Shown in pieces: positions 1 through 9,099 of a DNA stretch of 64,000 nt (positions are counted from its first letter, which is position 1; the number at the start of each line of letters is the position of its first letter). The translations under genes were made by a program, and so were the position numbers. The notes beneath the pieces are model-generated. The model searched no databases. It saw nothing but the letters and a program-made list of their open reading frames with translations, and was not told where the DNA came from. Origin of the DNA: Pseudopelagicola sp. (GTDB lineage Bacteria > Pseudomonadota > Alphaproteobacteria > Rhodobacterales > Rhodobacteraceae); NCBI GenBank assembly GCA_026195905.1, contig JAPHRE010000041.1:1-64000 (forward strand). The letters run 5' to 3'.

Positions 1-28
1 AAAAAGGGGTCTGGGGGCTTGCCCCCAG
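1..28 (-). terminator. Likely terminator downstream of betC
   Basis: A perfect 8-bp stem, CTGGGGGC-TT-GCCCCCAG, occupies positions 11-28. Read on the minus strand it is followed by ACCCC and a run of five T (positions 1-5), the layout of a factor-independent terminator for the minus-strand betC operon. A second perfect hairpin, CGCGGGC-TT-GCCCGCG at 49-64, lies between it and the gene end. Confidence 0.65.
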
Positions 29-88
29 CCACGCCCAACGCTTTGTTGCGCGGGCTTGCCCGCGTCTCAAAGGGGCGGGAGCGCGCCC

Positions 89-1603
89 TTATTCGCCGCG
101 CGGGAAGCGTTGGTTTTCTTCCAGGACGTTAAGGTCCATGTGATTGCGCATGTAGCGCTCCGAGGCTTTCTGTAGCGGTTGGTAGTCCCACGGGTAATAG
201 GCGCCGTTGCGCAGTGCCTCGTAGACGACCCAGCGCCGGGCCTGGCTTTCGCGGACATCGGCGTCGAAGCGGTCGAGATCCCAGCGCGCCTCGGCCTTGG
301 CCCGCAGACTGGCGAGGGTGCCTTGATGGGCGGGCGCGTCGGCGAGGTTGCTCAATTCATGCGGGTCGGCCTCAAGGTCGAAAAGCTGGTCCGGGTCGAG
401 GGCGCAGCGGGTGTATTTCCATTTGCCATAGCGCAGCGCCACCATCGGCGCATAGGAGGCTTCGGCGGCGTATTCCATCGCGACGGGGGTCGTGCGTGTG
501 CCGCCTTGTCCGAGGGGTTTGAGGCTTTCGCCGGTGGTCCAGGGCATGACCTCGTCCATGCTGACGCCTGCGAGGTCACAGAGGGTTGGGCAGATGTCGA
601 TATTGCTGACGGGCATGTCGATGCGGCCCGGTGTCATCTCGGGCGCGGCGACCATGATGGGCACGCGGGCGGAGCCTTCGAAGAAGGACATTTTGAACCA
701 CAAGCCGCGCTCGCCGAGCATGTCGCCGTGGTCGGAGACGAAGAGGATGATGGTGTCCTTGTCTTGGCGTGTGGTTTCGAGCGCCGTCAGCAATTCGCCG
801 ATCTTGTCGTCGAGGTAGGAGATGTTGGCGAAATAGGCGCGGCGGGCGCGGCGGATATGGTCTTCGGTGATGTCAAAGCTGCGCCAGTCATTGGCGTCGA
901 AGATGCGTTTGGAATGGGCGTCGTGATCCTCGTAGGGGATCGCGGGGATCGTTGGCAAAAGATGCGCGCAATCCTCGTAGAGATCCCAGTATTCGCGCCG
1001 CGCGACATAGGGGTCATGCGGGTGCGTAAACGAGACGGTGAGGCACCAGGGGCGGTCATCGCCGCCGCGGGCGAGGTCATAGAGTTTGCGGGTGGCGTGA
1101 TAGGCGACCTCGTCGTCATATTCGAGTTGGTTGGTGATCTCGGCCACGCCCGCGCCGGTGACGGACCCCATGTTGTGATACCACCAGTCAATGCGCTCGC
1201 TGGGTTTGCGATAATCCGGCGTCCAGCCGAAATCGGGCGGGTAGACATCGGTGGTCAGGCGCTCTTCGAAGCCGTGCAATTGATCGGCGCCAACAAAGTG
1301 CATCTTGCCCGAGAGGCAGGTTTGATAGCCTGCGCGACGCAGGTGGTGGGCGTAGGTCGGGATCGACGAGGCGAATTCGGCGGCGTTGTCATAGACGCGG
1401 GTGGCCGAGGGCAGTTGACCGGACATGAAGCTTGCCCGCCCCGGCGCACAGAGCGGCGAGGCGGTATAGGCGTTGGCAAAGCGGGTCGAGCGCGCCGCGA
1501 GTTTCTTGAGGTTGGGCGTATGCAGCCAGTCGGCGGGACCATCGGGGAACAGGGTTCCGTTGAGTTGGTCGACCATGAGGACGAGGATATTGGGGCGGCG
1601 CAT
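89..1603 (-). CDS. betC: Choline-sulfatase
   Basis: A 504-residue cytoplasmic arylsulfatase-family enzyme that hydrolyses choline-O-sulfate to choline and sulfate. The formylglycine motif C-A-P-G-R is at residues 52-56 and an N-terminal metal aspartate at residue 12. The V-S-D-H-G-D segment of the family lies near residue 290. The last ~50 residues, including R-Y-M-R-N-H-M-D-L-N, match the C-terminal domain specific to choline-sulfatases, which separates it from general sulfatases. It is the last gene of a minus-strand set betI, permease, betC. The choline it releases could feed the divergent betA product, and the sulfate could feed sulfur assimilation. Confidence 0.93.
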   Translation of the reverse strand: MRRPNILVLMVDQLNGTLFPDGPADWLHTPNLKKLAARSTRFANAYTASPLCAPGRASFMSGQLPSATRVYDNAAEFASSIPTYAHHLRRAGYQTCLSGKMHFVGADQLHGFEERLTTDVYPPDFGWTPDYRKPSERIDWWYHNMGSVTGAGVAEITNQLEYDDEVAYHATRKLYDLARGGDDRPWCLTVSFTHPHDPYVARREYWDLYEDCAHLLPTIPAIPYEDHDAHSKRIFDANDWRSFDITEDHIRRARRAYFANISYLDDKIGELLTALETTRQDKDTIILFVSDHGDMLGERGLWFKMSFFEGSARVPIMVAAPEMTPGRIDMPVSNIDICPTLCDLAGVSMDEVMPWTTGESLKPLGQGGTRTTPVAMEYAAEASYAPMVALRYGKWKYTRCALDPDQLFDLEADPHELSNLADAPAHQGTLASLRAKAEARWDLDRFDADVRESQARRWVVYEALRNGAYYPWDYQPLQKASERYMRNHMDLNVLEENQRFPRGE

Positions 1604-1677
1604 TGGGCGGTCTCCGACTCGGGATGGGAATGGGGCACGCTAGGCCCGCCCGGCGGCGCGGGTCAATCGCCAAATCC

Positions 1678-2583
1678 TCAGACCTTGGTGGCGTTGACCG
1701 TGGGCGTCACGGCGCGGCGTTTGAGCATCGCCTCGCGCCATGTGATGAAGGAAATGGCCGCGATAATCAGCCCGCCTCCCAGAAGCACCCAGATATCCAC
1801 GCCTTCGTCAAAGATCAGCCAGCCCATGAGCACGGCCCAGACCAGTTGCAGGAAGGTAACGGGTTGGGTCAGTGTGATGGGGGCGGCGGCGAAGGCGAGG
1901 GTCATGGTATAATGCCCGGCAGTGGCGAAGGTTGCGACGCCCATGAGGATCATCAACTCGGTGAGTGTTGGCGTGACCCAGACGGCGGCAGCAAGGGGGG
2001 CGAGGCCGATGGTGACGGTCACCGAGAGCATCCCGACGACGACCGACGCGCTGACTTCTTCGCTCAGGATTTTGGCGGTGAGATAGCCGACGGAGAACAC
2101 CACCGCGGTGCCAAGCATGGCAAGGTGGCCGCTGCTCAGTTCGCGAAAGCCGGGGCGCAGGATGATGAGCGCGCCCATCAGGGCTGCCACAATGGCCAGC
2201 ACCCGGCGCAGGGCCAGTGTCTCGCCCAGAAACAGCGCCGCAGCGATGGTCACAAAGATCGGCGAGAGGTAATTCATCGCCGTCACTTCGGCGATGGGAA
2301 TTTGGGTCATGGCGTAGAACCACATGGTGACGCCGATCGTATGGGCCACACCGCGCAGGCCAAACAGGCCAAGCTGGCGCCGGGTCAGGCGGGCACGCAG
2401 CATGGGGCGGATCATCGGCAACAGGAACACAAGGCCAAGCGCATAACGCAGAAAGGCCGCTTCGGCCGACGGGATGCGCGGACCAAGGGTTTTGACCAGC
2501 GCCGTTACCGTCACGAAAAAGACGCCCGTCACCAGCATCCAGAAAACGCCTGCAAGGGGGCGGGTGTTCACATCCTTGTTCAT
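1678..2583 (-). CDS. DMT-superfamily (EamA) permease in the bet operon
   Basis: A 301-residue inner-membrane protein with about ten hydrophobic segments arranged as two five-helix EamA repeats, as in drug/metabolite transporters. I chose the ATG at 2583 because the protein then begins just before the first membrane helix; the frame stays open upstream but that part reads as low-complexity filler within betI. It lies between betI and betC on the same strand with 74- and 86-bp gaps, so co-transcription is likely. The substrate cannot be read from the sequence; by context choline-O-sulfate, choline or another osmolyte is plausible. No BCCT or ABC choline transporter is visible in the window. Confidence 0.85.
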   Translation of the reverse strand: MNKDVNTRPLAGVFWMLVTGVFFVTVTALVKTLGPRIPSAEAAFLRYALGLVFLLPMIRPMLRARLTRRQLGLFGLRGVAHTIGVTMWFYAMTQIPIAEVTAMNYLSPIFVTIAAALFLGETLALRRVLAIVAALMGALIILRPGFRELSSGHLAMLGTAVVFSVGYLTAKILSEEVSASVVVGMLSVTVTIGLAPLAAAVWVTPTLTELMILMGVATFATAGHYTMTLAFAAAPITLTQPVTFLQLVWAVLMGWLIFDEGVDIWVLLGGGLIIAAISFITWREAMLKRRAVTPTVNATKV

Positions 2584-2669
2584 GCGGGCATTAAGACCCG
2601 GCAGGCGGCAGATGTCGAGACGCTTCACAAGCGAAACACGCCACGTCGCGCGGTGAAACTCAGGCCGGT

Positions 2670-3257
2670 TCAGGCCGGAGGACGGGCCAGCAGCAGGCGG
2701 GCAATGGCGCGGGCTTCGGCGCGGGCGGTGGCGGCGTCGGGCGGCGTTGCGGACTGGGCCGCTTCGAGCCAGACCCCGTCCATGTAGCTTTGCAGCACAT
2801 GGCGCACCGTATCGCGGCGGTTGGGCGGCACAAGCGGCACAAGCGCGTGGTTGAGATGCGAAGCGACCCGCGCGCGGTTGATCCGGTGCAGACGGGCCAG
2901 CCCCGGCGCATGGGGCGCATTGGCCCAAAACTGCATCCAGAGGGCGCATTGGGCGGGGGTAAAGAGGCGGTTGGCGAAATTCGCTTCAATCACGGCAAGA
3001 AGGCGGGCTTCGGGGGTTTGGGCAACCTGCAACCGATCCAGAAGCGCGGCGCGCAGCAGGCGCAGGAGGTGGCGCATGGTGTCTTCCATGAGCCGATCCT
3101 TGGAGCCGAAATAATAGGTGATCGAGGGCGCGGTGCTTCCAGCTTCGGCGGCGATGTCGGCCATAGTCACGGCGGCAAAGCCCTTGGCCTGCACGGCGCG
3201 GATCGTGCCTTCGATCAGCTCTTCATGGCGAATATCGCGGATTTTACGGCGTCCCAT
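2670..3257 (-). CDS. betI: TetR-family repressor BetI
   Basis: A 195-residue TetR-type regulator, the usual BetI length. The N-terminal helix-turn-helix spans about residues 30-55 and includes M-A-D-I-A-A-E-A-G and Y-Y-F-G-S-K-D-R-L; the rest is the helical ligand domain. I used the ATG at 3257 ([10 protein letters not shown]) because it aligns with the start of known BetI proteins; the 19 residues possible upstream are not BetI-like. BetI classically represses choline-to-betaine genes until choline is present. It faces betA across a 106-bp region with two palindromes and probably controls itself and both transcription units. Confidence 0.87.
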   Translation of the reverse strand: MGRRKIRDIRHEELIEGTIRAVQAKGFAAVTMADIAAEAGSTAPSITYYFGSKDRLMEDTMRHLLRLLRAALLDRLQVAQTPEARLLAVIEANFANRLFTPAQCALWMQFWANAPHAPGLARLHRINRARVASHLNHALVPLVPPNRRDTVRHVLQSYMDGVWLEAAQSATPPDAATARAEARAIARLLLARPPA

Positions 3258-3310
3258 GCGGCCCAGTTTGGCCCGGTGCGGCGGGCGCAGCAAGCTATTT
3301 GTTTCAGGAC

Positions 3311-3334
3311 ACAATAAATTGTATCTCTATACAA
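3311..3334. promoter_or_regulatory. Candidate BetI operator in the betI-betA divergent region
   Basis: Two overlapping perfect palindromes lie in an AT-rich patch of otherwise GC-rich DNA: ACAAT-AA-ATTGT at 3311-3322 and TTGTAT-CTCT-ATACAA at 3319-3334. The second ends 29 bp before the betA start codon. Placement between betI and betA and dyad symmetry fit a TetR-family operator; the assignment to BetI is inference. Confidence 0.6.
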
Positions 3335-3363
3335 GAAATGCGATTCTGAATTGGGAAAGCGGG

Positions 3364-5022
3364 ATGCGGGCGGAGTATGTGATTGTCGGGGCCGGGAGCG
3401 CGGGCTGTGCCTTGGCCTATCGGCTCGCAGAGGCGGGCAGGCGGGTCATTGTCATCGAACATGGCGGCAGCGATGCGGGGCCGTTTGTTCAGATGCCCGC
3501 CGCGCTGAGCTATCCGATGAATATGCGGCGCTATGACTGGGGCTATCGGACACAACCCGAGCCGCATCTAGGCGGGCGCAGGCTTGTGGCGCCGCGCGGC
3601 AAGGTCATTGGCGGATCAAGTTCGATCAACGGCATGGTTTATGTGCGCGGCCACGGCGAGGATTATGACCATTGGGAGGCGGCGGGCGCGTCGGGGTGGA
3701 GCTTTGAGCAGGTGCTGCCGTATTTCAAGCGCATGGAGCATTGGCACGATGGCGGGCATGGTGGCGATCCGGCGTGGCGCGGCCATGAGGGGCCGCTGCA
3801 TGTGACGCGCGGGCCGCGCGACAATCCGCTTCATGCGGCCTTTGTCGCGGCGGGGACAGAGGCGGGGTATCCGGTCACAGAGGATTACAACGGGCATCAG
3901 CAGGAAGGCTTTGGCCCGATGGAGATGACGGTTTGGAAGGGGCGGCGCTGGTCGGCGGCCAATGCCTATCTGCGCCCGGCGCTCCGGCATCAGAAGTGCC
4001 GCCTTGTGCGGGCCTTTGCGCGGCGCGTGGTGATCGAAGGCGGGCGCGCCGTGGGGGTCGAGGTCGCCCGGAAAGGGCGGGTCGAGATCATCGGGGCCGA
4101 GGCCGAGGTCATCCTTGCGGCGTCGGCGTTCAATTCGCCCAAGCTCTTGATGCTTTCGGGGATCGGGCCGGGGGCGCATCTGGCGGCGCATGGGATCGAG
4201 GTTGTGGCGGATCGCGCCGGTGTCGGGCAGAATTTGCAGGATCATCTTGAGATTTACCTTCAGATGGCGAGCCTCCAGCCGGTCACGCTCTATCGGTATT
4301 GGAACCTTGTATCGAAGGGGATGATCGGGGCGCGGTGGCTTTTGACCAAGGCGGGGCTTGGGGCGTCGAACCAGTTCGAGAGCGCGGCGTTTGTCCGGTC
4401 GCGTGCCGGGGTCAAATATCCCGATATTCAGTTTCACTTCCTGCCCATTGCGGTGCGTTATGATGGTAAGGTGGCGGCAGAGGGGCACGGGTTTCAGGCG
4501 CATGTGGGACCGATGCGGTCGGCCTCGCGCGGGGCGGTCACGCTGGCCAGTGCCGAGGCGGCGGCGGCGCCGGAGATCCGGTTCAATTACATGAGTTGCG
4601 AGGAGGATTGGGCCGATTTTCGCGCCTGTGTGCGTCTGACGCGGGAGATTTTTGCCCAAGAGGCGTTTGCGCCTTTTGTGAAGCACGAGATTCAGCCCGG
4701 CAGCGATATTCAGAGCGATGCAGAGATCGACGCATTCCTGAAGGATCATGTCGAGAGCGCCTATCATCCGTGCGGCACCTGCAGGATGGGGGCGGTGGAC
4801 GATCCGAGCGCGGTTGTTGACCCGGAGGCGCGGGTGATTGGCGTGGAGGGGCTGCGGGTTGGCGATAGTTCGATCTTTCCGCGCATTCCCAACGGCAACC
4901 TCAATGGCCCGTCGATGATGACCGGCGAGAAGGTGGCGGATCATATCCTTGGGCGGGGGCTTTTGCCGCCGGATCGCGGCGCGGCGTGGCTGCACCCGGA
5001 CTGGCAGGCGGCGCAACGCTAA
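3364..5022 (+). CDS. betA: Choline dehydrogenase (GMC oxidoreductase)
   Basis: A 552-residue FAD-dependent GMC-family oxidoreductase that oxidises choline to betaine aldehyde, and often on to glycine betaine. The dinucleotide fold V-I-V-G-A-G-S-A-G begins at about residue 5. The GMC signature [12 protein letters not shown] lies near residue 80, and the active-site histidine region H-P-C-G-T-C-R-M-G in the last quarter. The ATG at 3364 places the Rossmann motif at the usual distance from the N-terminus; the frame extends upstream only into the betI region. It is divergent from betI. No betaine-aldehyde dehydrogenase (betB) is visible in the window. Related GMC alcohol dehydrogenases are the main alternative, but the bet context favours BetA. 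Confidence 0.9.
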   Translation: MRAEYVIVGAGSAGCALAYRLAEAGRRVIVIEHGGSDAGPFVQMPAALSYPMNMRRYDWGYRTQPEPHLGGRRLVAPRGKVIGGSSSINGMVYVRGHGEDYDHWEAAGASGWSFEQVLPYFKRMEHWHDGGHGGDPAWRGHEGPLHVTRGPRDNPLHAAFVAAGTEAGYPVTEDYNGHQQEGFGPMEMTVWKGRRWSAANAYLRPALRHQKCRLVRAFARRVVIEGGRAVGVEVARKGRVEIIGAEAEVILAASAFNSPKLLMLSGIGPGAHLAAHGIEVVADRAGVGQNLQDHLEIYLQMASLQPVTLYRYWNLVSKGMIGARWLLTKAGLGASNQFESAAFVRSRAGVKYPDIQFHFLPIAVRYDGKVAAEGHGFQAHVGPMRSASRGAVTLASAEAAAAPEIRFNYMSCEEDWADFRACVRLTREIFAQEAFAPFVKHEIQPGSDIQSDAEIDAFLKDHVESAYHPCGTCRMGAVDDPSAVVDPEARVIGVEGLRVGDSSIFPRIPNGNLNGPSMMTGEKVADHILGRGLLPPDRGAAWLHPDWQAAQR

Positions 5023-5118
5023 AAAATGAGGCCTTGCGCCTCTTTTTGATCCCTGTCAAAGCCGGTCGGGAATTTACGCCGTTAAAGTCGGCTGAACGTC
5101 AAAAAAGGAACGCACACT

Positions 5119-5358
5119 ATGTCTCATGTCCCGCATGATCTTGCCTCGGAATTCCCGGAATTCGCTGAGAAGATGAGTGAACTCAAAGTCAGCGACAAGC
5201 ATTTTGAAAAGCTTTTCAATGATTACAATGATCTCAACGACAAGGTGCATCTTGTGGAAACCAATGTCCAGCCGCGTGAAGAGCTGGCGGAAGTGGAACT
5301 GCGCAAGCGTCGCGCGGCGCTCAAGGACGAGATCTACGCCTATCTCAAGGCGAACTGA
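5119..5358 (+). CDS. YdcH/DUF465 family small protein
   Basis: A 79-residue, highly charged, helical protein of the YdcH/DUF465 family, recognisable by the closing pattern of K-R-R-A-A-L-K-D-E-I and a Y-L-K-A-N end. No signal peptide or membrane segment is present. A clear AAGGA lies upstream of the ATG. Its last 19 bp overlap the end of the convergent hydrolase gene. The molecular role of the family is not established. Confidence 0.85.
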   Translation: MSHVPHDLASEFPEFAEKMSELKVSDKHFEKLFNDYNDLNDKVHLVETNVQPREELAEVELRKRRAALKDEIYAYLKAN

Positions 5359-6143
5359 TCCACAAAGCGCCACAGGCGCGGGAGGGTATCGGTCCGCCAG
5401 AGATCGGTATGGCCCGCGCCTTTGACGCGAAATAGGGATTTTTCCCGAGATGGGGCGGCAGAGGTGATCTGCTGCCCCATTTCTATTGGGATAAGCGTAT
5501 CGTCGGAGCCGTGGATCACGAGAAGCGGCGCGGCCAGGCGGGCGGCGCGGGTCAGGCTTGGCCATTGGTTATCGAGCCGTGACGCAAGGGCGCGGGTGCC
5601 GGGGGCATGATGCGCGGCGAGGTCTGCGATTGAGGTAAACGGGGCTTCCAGGATCACAGCGGCGGGGCGCTCTGAGAGCGAGAGCGCGACCGCAGCGCCG
5701 AGGCTTTCACCGTAGAGGAGGATGGGCGCGTTGGGAAAACGGCGCGTGGCCATGTTCCATGCGGCGGCGGCATCCGACATAAGGGCGGCCTCATCGGGCG
5801 TGCCGCTGCTGCCGGAAGAGCCGCGATAGGCGGGGGCAAAGAGACCATAGCCACGGTCGAGAAAGCGGCGAAAGCGGCCCGCGCGGACGGCAAGATTGCC
5901 AGCGTTGCCGTGGAAATAGAGGAGGACCGGCTTGCCGGGGCGCGGCGGGGCCGTCCATGCGATGAGGATCTCGCCGTCGTTTTCAAAGCGGACCTCTGTG
6001 ATGCCGGAAAGGCCCGCGTCGGCGGGGGAGACGTGGGTGGCATCGAACGGGTAGAGCATCCAGCGTTCGGCCATCGTCCCAAGCGCCACCGTCGCCAGCC
6101 CGAGGCCCAGCACAAGCGCCGCAAGACGCAGCAGGGCGCGCAT
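5340..6143 (-). CDS. Alpha/beta hydrolase, BEM46/ABHD13-like
   Basis: A 267-residue serine hydrolase with an N-terminal hydrophobic anchor or signal (residues 1-22), an H-G-N-A-G oxyanion segment, a G-E-S-L-G nucleophile elbow (Ser in the middle) and a late G-S-D-D-T-L-I plus G-A-G-H-T-D that supply the acid and histidine. This is the layout of the ABHD13/Bem46 family, of unknown substrate. The start codon lies 1 bp after the stop of the upstream pccR gene, so the two are probably translationally coupled. Convergent overlap of 19 bp with the DUF465 gene is seen at its 3' end. Confidence 0.85.
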   Translation of the reverse strand: MRALLRLAALVLGLGLATVALGTMAERWMLYPFDATHVSPADAGLSGITEVRFENDGEILIAWTAPPRPGKPVLLYFHGNAGNLAVRAGRFRRFLDRGYGLFAPAYRGSSGSSGTPDEAALMSDAAAAWNMATRRFPNAPILLYGESLGAAVALSLSERPAAVILEAPFTSIADLAAHHAPGTRALASRLDNQWPSLTRAARLAAPLLVIHGSDDTLIPIEMGQQITSAAPSREKSLFRVKGAGHTDLWRTDTLPRLWRFVDQFALR

Positions 6144-6144
6144 G

Positions 6145-7545
6145 TCAGTCGACCTCGTAGGGCAGGATGCCGCGTTGATTCTCGTTGATGGTCAGGCGGC
6201 GTTCGAGCGGCGGCACCGAGCGTTGGTGGCAATGGGTGCGCTCGCAGATGCGGCAGGAAATACCAATGGGTTCAAACGCTTCGGGGGTCGTGATGTCCAT
6301 ATGGTCGGCATAGATGAGTGCGTCGGCATGGCGCACCTCGCAGCCCAGTGAGATCGCATATCGGCGCACGGGCGCGCCAAAATGGCCGCCGGGTTTCGAA
6401 ACGTCACGCGCCAAGGAAATATAGCGCATTCCGTCCGGGGTTTCGGCCAATTGGCGCAGGAACCGGCCCGGCGTTTCAAAGGCGCGATGCACATTCCACA
6501 GCGGGCACGCGCCCCCGAACCGCGCGAATTGCAGGCGGGTTGCGGAGTGGCGTTTGGTGATGGTGCCGGCCTGATCGACGCGGACAAAGAAGAACGGAAT
6601 CCCCTTGGCCCCCGGCCGTTGCAGGGTCGAGAGGCGATGCGCGACTTGTTCGATGGACGCACCAAAGCGATTGGCCAGCACTTCGAGGTCATGACGCGTT
6701 TCGCGGGCGGCTTCGAGAAACCGGGTATAGGGCATCATCGCCGCCCCGGCGAAGTAGTTGGCCAAACCGATCTTGGCAATCGCGCGGGCGGCGTCGGATT
6801 GGAACCGCGCAAGGTCAAGCGTTGCCTCCAATAGTTTGTCGGATTGCAGCAGGGCCAGTTGCAAGAGAATCTGGAAGGTCTGGGTTTCAAAGGCGGCACG
6901 GGCCGAGATCGAGAGCCGCCGGGTCGCCGGATCATAGTGGCGCAGGGGGTCGGCGTCGGTCATTTCGAGGGTCACGCCAAGGTCGGACAGCGTTCGGATC
7001 GCGGCGGGGCGTATGCCATCGGCGGCCAGCGCCCGGTTGGCAAAGGTCTCGGCGGCATGGTCCACGGCGTCGATATAGTTGTCGCAATAGTGAAAGAAAT
7101 CACGCACCTCATCCCACGGGCTGGGCTGCATGCGGACATCTTCGCGCCCCAATGCCTCGTCGAGGGAGGCGAGGCGTTCATGGGTCTGGCGGTAGGCGCG
7201 GTGCAGTTCGAGAAAGGCGCGCGCAAAGGCCGGGGCGTTGGACGCGGTCAGGCGCAGATCGGCAAGCGGTGCGGTGGCTTCGGCGAGAACCGGATCGGCC
7301 ATTGCCTCGCGCATATCCGAGACAAGGCGTTCGCTATCGCCGGTTGACAGCTCGGTCACGTCAACGCCGAACTCCTGTGCCAATGCGAGCACAACCGTGG
7401 TTGAAACCGGGCGGTTGTTGTTCTCCATCTGGTTCAGGTAGGGCAGGGAGACGCCAAGTTTGGCCGCGAATTCTTTTTGCGTCAGCTCAAGGCGTGAGCG
7501 AATCTCGCGCAGCTTGACGCCTGCATAGAGTTTTTGAGTGGCCAT
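6145..7545 (-). CDS. pccR: Short-chain fatty acyl-CoA regulator (ScfR/PccR family)
   Basis: A 466-residue cytoplasmic transcription factor. An XRE-type helix-turn-helix fills residues ~8-62, including L-T-Q-K-E-F-A-A-K-L-G-V-S. The middle part is IrrE/ImmA-like, and the C-terminal domain ends in a cysteine cluster C-R-I-C-x4-C-H-Q-R typical of the ScfR/RamB group. Known members (Rhodobacter sphaeroides PccR, Corynebacterium RamB) sense acyl-CoA status and bind TTTGCAAA-like sites. Three such sites lie just upstream of this gene and more lie before pccB, supporting PccR and autoregulation. The ATG at 7545 directly precedes the helix-turn-helix; 13 upstream in-frame codons run into the boxes. 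Confidence 0.88.
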   Translation of the reverse strand: MATQKLYAGVKLREIRSRLELTQKEFAAKLGVSLPYLNQMENNNRPVSTTVVLALAQEFGVDVTELSTGDSERLVSDMREAMADPVLAEATAPLADLRLTASNAPAFARAFLELHRAYRQTHERLASLDEALGREDVRMQPSPWDEVRDFFHYCDNYIDAVDHAAETFANRALAADGIRPAAIRTLSDLGVTLEMTDADPLRHYDPATRRLSISARAAFETQTFQILLQLALLQSDKLLEATLDLARFQSDAARAIAKIGLANYFAGAAMMPYTRFLEAARETRHDLEVLANRFGASIEQVAHRLSTLQRPGAKGIPFFFVRVDQAGTITKRHSATRLQFARFGGACPLWNVHRAFETPGRFLRQLAETPDGMRYISLARDVSKPGGHFGAPVRRYAISLGCEVRHADALIYADHMDITTPEAFEPIGISCRICERTHCHQRSVPPLERRLTINENQRGILPYEVD

Positions 7546-7561
7546 CGGCGCTCCGGGGTGC

Positions 7562-7599
7562 TTTGCAAAAGGTGTTACTTGCAAATATAGCTTTGCAAA
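7562..7599. promoter_or_regulatory. Three PccR/ScfR-type boxes upstream of pccR
   Basis: TTTGCAAA at 7562-7569, CTTGCAAA at 7578-7585 and TTTGCAAA at 7592-7599 lie 17-54 bp before the pccR start codon. The 8-mer is itself palindromic and matches the known binding element of the ScfR/RamB regulator family. Autoregulation is inferred from position. Confidence 0.72.
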
Positions 7600-7645
7600 G
7601 TCCCGGCGTCAGCCCAGAAGTTTTGCCTTAGAGGCCTGCGGTGGT

Positions 7646-8860
7646 TCAGAACGCAAGGCGGCGTGTGCGGTGGATCACGAGGTGAATGGCGACAATCGCG
7701 CCTGTGGCCGTGAAGAGCATCAAGCCAAGCAGCGGGTAGGCGCCGGTTTCTGGCGTAAGCAGCGTTCCGGCCAGCGCCGACAGGCCCGCGCCGCCGCCAA
7801 GCATAATTGCACCCGACAGGCCCGACGCCGTTCCGGCCAGATGCGGACGCACGGAAAGTGCGCCGGAGGTGGCGTTGGGGATCGACATGCCATTGCCAAG
7901 CCCGACGAGGGTCATCAGGCCAAAAAACGTCTCTGCCGAGCCAAGGCCCACAGAAAAGAGCAGGAGCGACAGGGTGATGCCGGTGAAGTTGATGTAGCAC
8001 CCCCATTTGACCATGCTATCGACCCCGATCCGCGCCGAATACCGCCCCGACAGGAAGTTGCCGAAGAAATAGCCCACTGCCGGTGCGCCGAAATAAAACC
8101 CCATCATGGTTGGGGTCATGCCGAACAATTCGATTGCGACAAAGGGTGCGCCGCCGAGATAGGAGAAAAACGCCCCCGAGGACATGCCGCTTGCCAACGC
8201 GTAGCCCCAAAAGCGCGGGTTTTTGAGGAGTTCGGGATATTCGCGGAATTGACGCCCAAGGGAGAGGCCGCTTTTGCGCCCGGTCTCGCCAAGGTCTTTC
8301 CATGTCAGGAAAAGCACCAAAGCGCCGAGGATAAACAGCAGCCAGAAATTCGCGCGCCAGTCGAAAAGCCCCGCCAGCACGCCACCGATCACCGGACCGA
8401 ACATCGGCACAACCGCCATGCCCATAGTGACATAGCCAATCATCGCCGCCGCCTCGTCCTGTGGGAAGATATCGCGCACCACGGCGCGCCCGAGCACCAT
8501 CGCCGCCACCACCGTGGCCTGTGCCATGCGGAAGACGAGGAAAATCTCGGCAGTGGGGGCGTAGATACAGCCCAACGTGGCCAGCAAGAACAGCGCCAAC
8601 CCCCAAAGAACGACCGGGCGCCGTCCGACCTTGTCCGCGATTGGGCCAACAAGGATTTGCAGGAAGGCGTTCACCGCAAGGTAGAGCGCCACCGAAAGCT
8701 GCATCACGTGGTAATCCGTGTCGAACCAGTCCGCCATCGCAGGCAGCGAGGGCAGAAAGATATTCATGCAGAGCGCGGAGATTCCGGTCAGGAGAATCAG
8801 CGTGCTGATATGGGGCGGTGTGACGCGGTCCAGATATCGCGTCTTGGGGCGATTGGTCAT
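7646..8860 (-). CDS. Bcr/CflA-type MFS efflux transporter
   Basis: A 404-residue inner-membrane protein with about twelve hydrophobic segments. The MFS signature loop G-P-I-A-D-K-V-G-R-R-P-V lies between helices 2 and 3, and a Bcr/CflA-like N-terminal region contains N-I-F-L-P-S-L-P-A-M. Members export drugs or small metabolites. It sits between pccR and pccB, divergent from pccB across 239 bp that contain PccR-type boxes, so it may belong to the propionate regulon, perhaps exporting acids or acyl derivatives; this is inference from location. Confidence 0.85.
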   Translation of the reverse strand: MTNRPKTRYLDRVTPPHISTLILLTGISALCMNIFLPSLPAMADWFDTDYHVMQLSVALYLAVNAFLQILVGPIADKVGRRPVVLWGLALFLLATLGCIYAPTAEIFLVFRMAQATVVAAMVLGRAVVRDIFPQDEAAAMIGYVTMGMAVVPMFGPVIGGVLAGLFDWRANFWLLFILGALVLFLTWKDLGETGRKSGLSLGRQFREYPELLKNPRFWGYALASGMSSGAFFSYLGGAPFVAIELFGMTPTMMGFYFGAPAVGYFFGNFLSGRYSARIGVDSMVKWGCYINFTGITLSLLLFSVGLGSAETFFGLMTLVGLGNGMSIPNATSGALSVRPHLAGTASGLSGAIMLGGGAGLSALAGTLLTPETGAYPLLGLMLFTATGAIVAIHLVIHRTRRLAF

Positions 8861-8982
8861 GAAGGCTGACCTAGGTCAAGAAGTTGAGTTATGCAACCTT
8901 TTGTCGGCCGCTGGCCGCAGATGCGACGTTGCGGCACGTCCGGTCTTTGCGCTTTGCGGTCGGGTCTGGGGCGTGGGGAGTA

Positions 8983-9038
8983 TTAGCAAGTTTGCAATAT
9001 TCAAATCTTTGTCAGGCGTGAATTTGCAAATTTGCCGG
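8983..9038. promoter_or_regulatory. PccR/ScfR-type boxes upstream of pccB
   Basis: TTAGCAAG (8983-8990) abuts TTTGCAAT (8991-8998), and a perfect TTTGCAAA (9023-9030) is followed directly by the half-site TTTGC (9031-9035). They lie 65-117 bp before the pccB start and resemble the boxes in front of pccR. They could also govern the divergent MFS gene. Confidence 0.65.
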
Positions 9039-9099
9039 ATTCTTCTTTGTGTCTCGGCGCAGAGGCCTTAGGGTCGCGACAAATTCAAGGGGATCCATG

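Noticed and set aside
179-1912. 577-residue plus-strand frame opposite betC
   Set aside because: It is a mirror frame of a clear sulfatase gene in GC-rich DNA and matches no family pattern.
1603-2787. 394-residue plus-strand frame opposite the EamA permease
   Set aside because: Its composition (Gly/Asp/His-rich) is that of the complement of a membrane protein gene; no start signal or domain.
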